DNA of 64,000 nucleotides from Morchella semilibera (Eukaryota > Ascomycota > Pezizomycetes > Pezizales > Morchellaceae). Below the pieces are notes generated by a model. That model searched no databases. It was not told the origin of the DNA and saw only the letters and a list, made by a program, of their open reading frames with translations. Below, piece after piece: positions 57,820 to 64,000 of the stretch. Made by a program: the position numbers and the translations under genes. The DNA lies in the NCBI GenBank assembly GCA_009192285.1, contig WBVU01000004.1:1634001-1698000 (forward strand). The letters are read 5' to 3'. Position 1 is the first letter of the stretch. Each line of letters begins with the position of its first letter.

Positions 57820-58389
57820 TAGTTCTTTCCCACGGGAAATCCATATTTAGTCGTCGGCTATCGAGACGCTCTCCCGGTATCATGTTTCTACATATGGGGC
57901 GGTCAGAGTACTAACTGAACGCTTGTATAGACCGGGGTGTCAGATCTCGCTTCCATGCAAGCAATACACAGACAGGGTTGTAAAGGCGCATTCCGATTGG
58001 AACAAACATGTACTGGACTGAGTTTGCTGAATTACATGCAGGGCGGAGTAGAATAAATATATATACTTATCCCTGGTCGAGCACGATTTGATGAAAATGT
58101 TAATAAAGCATTAGGTAAGCGGTATTTAATTCCAGCGCTGGTCATGATCGTCCGTGGTTCTCTGATCAGGCGATATAGAGTTTCTGCTATGCCTACAACT
58201 CTGAGCGTTGGTGGCTCGTATTTATGGAAGTAAAGAAGCATCAACTAGCAAGCGCAGGCATGTAAAACACCACAATTGCAATGACCCAATAGCATACAAA
58301 TATAGTTAGTCTTGAAAGAAAAGAAAGCACCCGCTGCAATATCTCTCCATAAGTGATTCCTTGGTGGTAACACCGATCCATTTGTAATA

Positions 58390-60471
58390 TTACTCAGACT
58401 CAGTGTTATAATTGACTCTGAGTGGTCGAAACCTTTTAGATGCATTGTTTCTAGACCGTTCCGCACCATCCTTCATCTTTCCTTTGAACATGGATCGATT
58501 TTTAAGCTTGCCACTATCTCCAAGGGTCTTCGACCCAAGTAGCTCAAGACACTGGGATACTTCTGCGTTGATCTCTTCGATCTTTGACCTAGTTTCGTCC
58601 ACGATAAATTCACGTTTCTTGTTGAACTTGGCCTTGGTCGTAGTGAGCTCGTCGTCCATTTTCTTGTCAACTAACCGCTGCTTTACTAAGCGCTCCTCTG
58701 CAATATGTTGCATCTGAATCACCATCTGCTCTTCAGCACGGAGATACTTATTTTTCCCTTCTCTCTTGGCTTCTGAAATTCTGGCATCTGCCTCATCACG
58801 AATCCTCATTTCCATCTTCTTCAACACCGAGTCATCTGTGTGTATATCATGACCTTTCCCTAGTTTTGGCTTTCTGAGAATTGGTTTTTCTCCCATCTTC
58901 CCTTCCCCACGCCTATGTCCCTCATTTATATGATCTTCAATGACTAGCTTTGTATTGGCATTAGACTGTGGCTTTTCTTGGGAATAAATAGTTGCCAGAT
59001 TTAAACCAGGGATGTGATTTTTGTCTAAAGCCAGATCTGCAAATCCCTTTTCAACCGTTTCTTGGGGGTTCGTACCCGCTAAGTCTGCGGCCTCCATTAT
59101 TGCGTGTATCTTACTTTGTTGAATGTTAAAACGCCCACCAAGCCCAAGACTGATATACAGAGGGTCCTCCTCTAAGCTGCCATTGTTTGATAAGGAAGCT
59201 ATATTCGAACAATTTGCTTTGTTTATCCCTCTAGGTTGAGTCTGCACGGATAAGCAAAAACTATTGTTTTTTGGGACATCAGTGGCCATCGCCACAGAAA
59301 ACTCGTCCATCTGAGATGCAGCAACAGCTAGCATATTTGCGGCCTGCGCTTCACCGCACGCTTTTGAGTCTTCGAAGGTAATCTTAAACCCAAGTTCTTT
59401 TCGAAGGAATGTACGACAGAAATAAAGCATCAAATCTCTATTGGCGCTAGGGTAGTAGTAGCCTCCTTCCATGGGGTCAAAACCCCCCTCGTTACTTCTC
59501 TTTGAACTTGCGAATGCATCCTTCATTGTGACCTGCGTCACCGCCATCATTCTGGCGATAGAAGGGTCGGTACTTTTGATAATAATACCTCTAAAGTCGC
59601 GACCAACGGGAAAGGCGCTAACAATGTGAAGTGTCTTGATAATAGCCATCAATATTCCACGCTCCCTAAGCTTTGATGTATGTTTGTTTCCGTCTTTGTC
59701 ATATATGCTTACACCTGATAGCATATTGAAAACAGAACCGGATCTGAAAAAGACCCCACACCCAATCTTTCCTGTATCTTTGTCGTGGTATCCGTCGACA
59801 TGAACGATGACTGTCTTGTAAAATTGTTCACTAACACTGTAGAGCCTAGAGGCAAGTGGATCTCTCGCAATCATAAAGTCAATCCTCCCGGAAGAATCGA
59901 GCCTGGGCACATAAAGAAGGTATGGGTACTTTGTAATAAAGTCCATTCCAAGCTGACATACAAGTCTGCCCTCTGGTGGAAGTTGGATAGAAACCCCGGG
60001 ATTTATTAAAGCTGCCCCGTCAATTTGAAACCTTTGAGTCAAGTCCCCTGCGCTCCGGAGTATTAGACCAAGATTTACTTTCGTAAATTCACCGATCATC
60101 CTGGTAAATTTGTCTTTAGAAGATTGAAGAAAGAAATTCGTCTTCTTGACCTGAAATCCGCTATCTTCGGTATAAAAAGCACTGAGATCACAGGGGATAA
60201 CAGTTATATCAGATGTTGGAGTCACAATGCAGCGGACGATGTCATGTCCAGCAAAGGATATTCCTTTTGCGGCTAGATTATAGGATGGACTACATAGCTT
60301 CCTTTCATCGAGTGGGATTTGGAGGATACCAGGGATTCCACACTTGCTATCTTTCGGTAGAGCGAGATAGTCTTTCTGAATAACTAGAGTTCCAGTTGGA
60401 AGATCTTCAGAGCTAGCTGGGAGAAAGCTACCGGGGTTTAGCATCCTGGATTTAAAGATCGGATCTTCCAT
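58390..60471 (-). CDS. RNase H-like fungal protein with coiled-coil tail, probable altered active site
   Basis: A single uninterrupted frame of 693 residues; the true ATG is at 60471 (the preceding codon is GTG). Residues about 218-383 read as an RNase H fold: YKTVIVHVDG (Asp226), GCGVFFRSGS, LRERGILMAIIKTL (Glu270), GIIIKSTDPSIARMM (Asp302), and a last helix GEAQAANMLAVAA where the usual catalytic Asp of the A-D-x-L-A motif is Asn379. Three of the four metal-binding residues are thus kept. The N-terminal 215 residues match nothing I know. The C-terminal half has a disordered linker and a strongly charged coiled coil at about 545-645, then a basic tail. It lies in MITE-rich DNA. It could be a host RNase H-like protein of the type expanded in some ascomycetes or an old domesticated domain; activity is doubtful. 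Confidence 0.75.
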   Translation of the reverse strand: MEDPIFKSRMLNPGSFLPASSEDLPTGTLVIQKDYLALPKDSKCGIPGILQIPLDERKLCSPSYNLAAKGISFAGHDIVRCIVTPTSDITVIPCDLSAFYTEDSGFQVKKTNFFLQSSKDKFTRMIGEFTKVNLGLILRSAGDLTQRFQIDGAALINPGVSIQLPPEGRLVCQLGMDFITKYPYLLYVPRLDSSGRIDFMIARDPLASRLYSVSEQFYKTVIVHVDGYHDKDTGKIGCGVFFRSGSVFNMLSGVSIYDKDGNKHTSKLRERGILMAIIKTLHIVSAFPVGRDFRGIIIKSTDPSIARMMAVTQVTMKDAFASSKRSNEGGFDPMEGGYYYPSANRDLMLYFCRTFLRKELGFKITFEDSKACGEAQAANMLAVAASQMDEFSVAMATDVPKNNSFCLSVQTQPRGINKANCSNIASLSNNGSLEEDPLYISLGLGGRFNIQQSKIHAIMEAADLAGTNPQETVEKGFADLALDKNHIPGLNLATIYSQEKPQSNANTKLVIEDHINEGHRRGEGKMGEKPILRKPKLGKGHDIHTDDSVLKKMEMRIRDEADARISEAKREGKNKYLRAEEQMVIQMQHIAEERLVKQRLVDKKMDDELTTTKAKFNKKREFIVDETRSKIEEINAEVSQCLELLGSKTLGDSGKLKNRSMFKGKMKDGAERSRNNASKRFRPLRVNYNTESE

Positions 60472-60889
60472 CACTGCTTAGGTCTGAACCCATGTGCCTT
60501 TTTTAGCTTCATGCATTAAACAATATAAGATGGGTACATTGCAGAAAAGATCTATTTACCTCCGCTAATATGATTTAGGGGTAGAAGCCTAACCAAAGAG
60601 ACTAAATAGAAGGGATGGGGACTTAGTGGGAACGAAGGTATTTATCAATTTTTGGTGAAAGTCAGGGTCGAAGGGTGAATCGGAGGGTGGTAGAAGAAAG
60701 AGGTTCTGGAGACGTTGGGGCTTAAGTACAGCTGTTGTGGGACTAGGGTCTAAAACCTGGTACGTGTTGCAATGAGATTCGAGTGATTTATGATGACACC
60801 ATATGCCTACATGTATAAATGGCATCACACTAAACCAGGTTCCCCGCAACAACCGTGAGGCCACTTATTCGCAGCCGCCAACTAAAGAG
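60472..60889. other. Short region between RNase H-like and Rdx-like genes
   Basis: Holds the possible small ORF at 60589-60825 and one TACATGTA at 60808-60815; otherwise promoter sequence for the divergent genes on both sides. Confidence 0.45.
60589..60825 (-). CDS. Possible small hypothetical protein
   Basis: A 78-codon frame from an ATG at 60825. The C-terminal 50 residues (PQRLQNLFLLPPSDSPFDPD, then HQKLINTFVPTKSPSLLFSL) look protein-like, while the first 25 look random and contain a TACATGTA palindrome, so the true 5' end may be spliced differently. I do not recognise a family. It could also be chance. Confidence 0.32.
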   Translation of the reverse strand: MPFIHVGIWCHHKSLESHCNTYQVLDPSPTTAVLKPQRLQNLFLLPPSDSPFDPDFHQKLINTFVPTKSPSLLFSLFG

Positions 60890-61525
60890 ATGGAGAGCAT
60901 CAAATATCCACGTGTAACAATACAATTTTGTACACAATGCAAATGGCTTCTGCGTATGTATACCTAATAATATTCCCCCTTATATTCTTAGTAGTTGCTC
61001 ACAGGTTTCTCCAGGTGCTGCTTATGTGCGTGTGCTCCCCCAAATTTAAGACTCTTTGCCATGTTCTTACAAACGACAGTTCGCCCAAGAGCTTCTTTCT
61101 ACGTTCTCAACATCTCTGGGTGAGGTTTCACTGCTCCCGGCAACAGGCGGTGTGTTTATAGTCGAGATACATCACCGAGGTTCAACTTCAACCCCTGAAG
61201 ATGGATCGGTGACTGTGAGTAAGACTGTCCTTTGGGATAGAAAAACAGATGGCGGGTTCCCAGAGACAAAGGTCCATATAAATCGAGACTGTTAGCAATT
61301 CAGTATTATCGCTTACTCATTTTATTATAGGAGCTTAAGAAAAGGGTACGCGATGTAATAGACCCCGGTAGGGATCTCGGACATGTCGATGGGAAGAAAA
61401 AACTGACTACGGAAACATCTGTAGTAAAGGGGACAAACGAGACGCGGGGGGAGCAAGGAGAAATAGTTGGTCCTATATGTGTCCCTAAAGATGGAAGTAA
61501 CGTTGGCTGCGAAGACTGTAATTAG
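60890..61525 (+). CDS. Rdx / SelW-like thioredoxin-fold protein with an 11-base micro-exon
   Basis: Exons 60890-60953, 61015-61025, 61080-61271 and 61331-61525 give 153 residues. The protein starts MESIKYPRVTIQFCTQCKWL, with the CxxC redox motif (CTQC) of Rdx/SelW proteins; fungal members have Cys in place of selenocysteine. Exon 2 is only 11 bases and supplies R-A-A-Y, giving LLRAAYFAQELLSTFSTSLG across two introns. Then PATGGVFIVEI, LWDRKTDGGFPETK and ELKKRVRDVIDPGRDLGHVD complete the family core; the last 40 residues are a polar tail with three Cys. The likely role is thiol redox chemistry; partners are unknown. All introns are GT-AG with 54-61 bases. Confidence 0.92.
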
Positions 61526-61871
61526 TGAACACGAGTGGTCCGAGCTTCGTGAAGTCCGAGTATGATTTCTACCAGTTTTATGAGACTCTGGGATATGTAT
61601 CTAATAGTGTTTTCTACTGAGCTCCTCTGGAACCAAATAAGAAATATGGCCATTCTTGCGTTTTGGAGACAGGAGATAAACTATAAAAGTGGAACCACGA
61701 TAGGCTCCGCGCCATCAAACCCCTGTTACCTTGGCGGAAAAATGTTTTTCCGTAACAAGACATCACTCCATCCTCTGCAAACAGGATCGAGAATCACAGC
61801 ATAATCGTACCACCAAACCCTCTTTCATCGTCCACACTACAGTCTCCCCTAACTATATAAAAGCAAGGGAG
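61526..61871. other. Spacer between Rdx-like and Mdm35 genes
   Basis: About 350 bases with no gene; it must hold the Rdx terminator and the Mdm35 promoter. A TATATAA box at 61854-61860 sits 12 bases before the Mdm35 start. Confidence 0.5.
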
Positions 61872-62356
61872 ATGTCTGCCTCTTTAGACCCAGTAAGTCC
61901 ATATCAAAAACGACATAGCCAAAAAAAAAAAAAAGATAGAGGGAGAAAGAAAGAAAGCCATGCGCCATCAATTCAACGATTTTTTTCACGTAGCCTCTAA
62001 CAAGGTTCTCCCGGTGCAGGAATGCTCAGAGAAAAAGGAACGTTATGATACCTGTTTCATAAAATGGTATTCGGAAAGTACTGGGTCCTCTCTTGCAGAA
62101 ACACTTGTGGCGCAAAATCTGGCAGGCTAACTCAAACTTCTAGAGTATTTGAGAGGGGAATCACAGACGGACGAGTGCAAAGATTTGTTCAAGGAGTATC
62201 AAGTGTGCCTTAATGTGAGCTTCAAAACTTACACTCACCCCCCCTCGAATAATTATTAAACATTCCTAGAAAGCGTTAAAATCCAAGGGGATCGACACCA
62301 TGATCGAAGAGGCTCGAAAGACGTCACCAAATAATGATAATGTGAAGCGCAATTGA
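61872..62356 (+). CDS. mdm35: Mdm35 (TRIAP1 homologue), twin CX9C mitochondrial protein
   Basis: Exons 61872-61892, 62020-62077, 62144-62214 and 62270-62356 give 78 residues. MSASLDP joins to ECSEKKERYDTCFIKWYSE, then KYLRGESQTDECKDLFKEYQ, VCLN and KALKSKGIDTMIEEARK. Both CX9C pairs are intact (ECSEKKERYDTC and ECKDLFKEYQVC). Mdm35 is imported through the Mia40 oxidative pathway and forms complexes with Ups1/Ups2 that carry phosphatidic acid and phosphatidylserine across the intermembrane space. No single exon is longer than 87 bases, so ORF-based annotation would miss the gene. Intron 1 is 127 bases with an A14-rich tract. Confidence 0.95.
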
Positions 62357-63872
62357 CACTAATCTTTGCCAAGATTTCCTGGTAGCAAATTGCACTCTAT
62401 CTTGGGCTCCGGCTCTAGTATTTGTATATACATACTCGCATATCCATTATGTATTGTCGCAACCAGCAAAACACACCGAGGAGCACAGAGTTTTCCCATT
62501 CTCCTTGAAATTATGTATTTTGTATCTAGGCACCTGAAGGCGTCGTTTTAGGCCTTATTCACAAAGAATGAGTTCTGGTGGTGAAGGTGTCTAAAAACAC
62601 CCTTTTACTGCTATTCTCTCCACCCCTACCAGAATCCCAATTAGGCCAAAGGTTCTAAAGATGAATCTCCTGTATCCAAATTATGTTAGACGTGGTTGGC
62701 ACAATTTTGGTATATCTATGGACTTTTTATTTGTTAGTGTGCGAATATACTTGACTTAAAACTACATGTATGTAATTGTCAGTTCGAGAAACCACCGACA
62801 ACTTAAAAATCCAGCCCTGTTCAATGCAATGATGAAATAAATATCTCCGCACGCAGTCGGGGCCACCTGCCGCTGTACGGCATGCTGGGCCTCCTTGCTC
62901 GCGTGAGGTTGTAGCTTTAGAAGAGAAGAATTACAAGTATTTATCCCGGTTAGATCTATAGAGGGCTATTATATACAGTACCAAAAAGGGTGGGATCACT
63001 ACGGTATTCTCGTTGGTACGCTAGGATTGCGGTAAGCATTACGGTAAGCATACGGTATTTAATTCGGTATTTATGTAGTAATTTCACCCCATTTTTTCAT
63101 ACTGTAGTGATTGAGGCTTGCCAATGTATGCTGTCTCCCTTAACACACCCGATTCTTTGTCTATTGACAGTTGTAACCCGCCAGACCACAGGGGCAGCTA
63201 ACCATCCAATTGAAACCCTTCGTGATGACAGAGATACCTAACTATCCTATTCAGATTCATATGAACCTTGTCCCCGCTTCCTAAAAAAACCGCCAATTGA
63301 TGTCCAGACTATATTAGGTTTAGCAAATACTGCTTAGTGGAAGCGAGCTAAGAGTTACGATAGTATCCAACTTTCCCCTCATATGTAGCATTAGCATAGA
63401 GTTGGAACTCTTAACTAAAGGAATGATAACGACCTCAATTTTTACTAACCAAACTACATTACGGACACACAAAACTAACCAAACGAAACATATCGTATAT
63501 CATACCGTCTCATCGCAACAGGCAGTGGTGCAAAGAATCTCATTGAAATAAGACAAATAGCAAGCAAAATGCTTGATAGGGGAAATTTAGGCACTAATTT
63601 AACGTAAAAACCTAGATATTTTTTGAAACCCCAATTTTCCGCCCAGTACGCAAACACGATGACCGTGATCATGGAGTAATTCCGGGAAATGAAGAAAAAG
63701 AAAACTACCCACCACCCAACCCAAAACCCGAACTCGCAATCCGAACATTTCATTTAGTTTTTTTATTTTCTTTATTTCCCCATGTCCCATCTCTGTCCGA
63801 TTTGTTGTGACCCTTCAAAACAAACAGAAACCGACTAAAAAACTAAAACAAAAGGGAAACGCGAAAAAGGGT
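62357..63872. other. Intergenic region, nothing recognised
   Basis: TACATGTA at 62763-62770 and clustered TACGGTA-like words at about 63000-63065. No exon or RNA gene supported. The right end is 3' flank of the gene entering at the window edge. Confidence 0.5.
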
Positions 63873-64000
63873 TTAATTCCTTCTTCCCCAACCGCCGCTA
63901 CTTGTTGGAGTTTCCTTCCTTTGAGGAGGGACGTATTTGCCCTTAGGAGCAGGCTTTTCACCGTCAGCACCGGGAGCTGGGGATTCTGGTCTTTCTGCTT
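63873..64000 (-). CDS. 3' end of a minus-strand gene (basic, Pro/Lys-rich tail)
   Basis: An open minus-strand frame enters from the right edge and stops at TAA 63873-63875, giving 42 residues: a Pro/Ala/Lys-rich AERPESPAPGADGEKPAPKG, then KYVPPQRKETP and a Gly/Trp/Arg end (SGGWGRRN). A KYVPPxxR motif followed by a Gly/Arg-rich end recalls C-termini of some fungal translation or RNA-binding factors, but this is too little sequence to name the gene. Confidence 0.55.
   Translation of the reverse strand, partial: AERPESPAPGADGEKPAPKGKYVPPQRKETPTSSGGWGRRN

Larger units (their letters stand above)
55637..58389. other. Gene-free region carrying several TA-flanked foldback elements
   Basis: No protein gene is supported. 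Foldback elements lie at 56630-56732, 57571-57708 and 57743-57819. TACATGTA occurs at 56750-56757, 56756-56763, 56859-56866 and 57267-57274. Confidence 0.6.

Noticed and set aside
1-64000. CRISPR array, operon-like cluster or biosynthetic cluster
   Set aside because: No spaced direct repeats, no polyketide or peptide synthetase, and genes with short introns on both strands; the window is ordinary fungal nuclear DNA.

Overview
This window is nuclear DNA of a filamentous ascomycete (Pezizomycotina), probably from an early-diverging lineage such as Pezizomycetes. The basis is short GT-AG introns of about 50-110 bases with CTRAC-like branch points, single-gene transcription units, and a fungal-specific gene set: a NUC-1/Pho4-type bHLH factor, Nnf1, Mdm35, DUF7729, DUF5321, and a Dcr2-like phosphatase. 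The class-level placement is inference. Exon boundaries were worked out by reading frames across splice sites and checking phase.

Left part (1-13 kb): the N-terminus of a CCR4-like deadenylase runs off the left edge on the minus strand. It is followed by an 88-residue LYR-motif protein (minus), a mitochondrial thioesterase-fold protein (plus), a Dcr2-type metallophosphoesterase with an apparent one-base frameshift (plus), a tRNA-Arg(ACG), a proline-rich fungal protein (minus), a doubtful acidic ORF, and a small, very degraded Ty3/gypsy-like fossil.

Middle (14-43 kb): an F-box protein ending in a CaaX-like tetrapeptide (minus), a 3.6 kb gene-poor stretch with G-runs, a secreted/GPI-type DUF7729 protein, a mitochondrial flavin/NAD oxidoreductase of the OXNAD1 type, a second tRNA-Arg, myosin regulatory light chain, a DUF5321 protein with an apparent one-base insertion, S-formylglutathione hydrolase, a third tRNA-Arg(ACG) carrying a 17-nt intron, kinetochore Nnf1, a six-exon TPR protein, a PH-domain protein, Golgi/ER Yip1 and the NUC-1/Pho4-like factor.

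Right part (43-64 kb): a 4.3 kb gene-free stretch, a septin-like GTPase with a C-terminal membrane segment, an NTF2/RRM G3BP-like RNA-binding protein, a small conserved two-exon protein, a MITE-rich region with several TA-flanked foldback elements, a single-exon RNase H-like protein with a changed fourth catalytic position, an Rdx/SelW-like protein with an 11-base micro-exon, Mdm35, and the 3' end of another minus-strand gene at the right edge.

The genes are ordinary unlinked housekeeping functions (mRNA decay, mitochondria, ER-Golgi traffic, cytokinesis, kinetochore, phosphate response); I see no biosynthetic cluster or operon-like system. The most unusual signals are the palindrome TACATGTA, which occurs 25 times almost only between genes where about one is expected, and the cluster of TA-flanked foldback elements next to the divergent RNase H-like gene.
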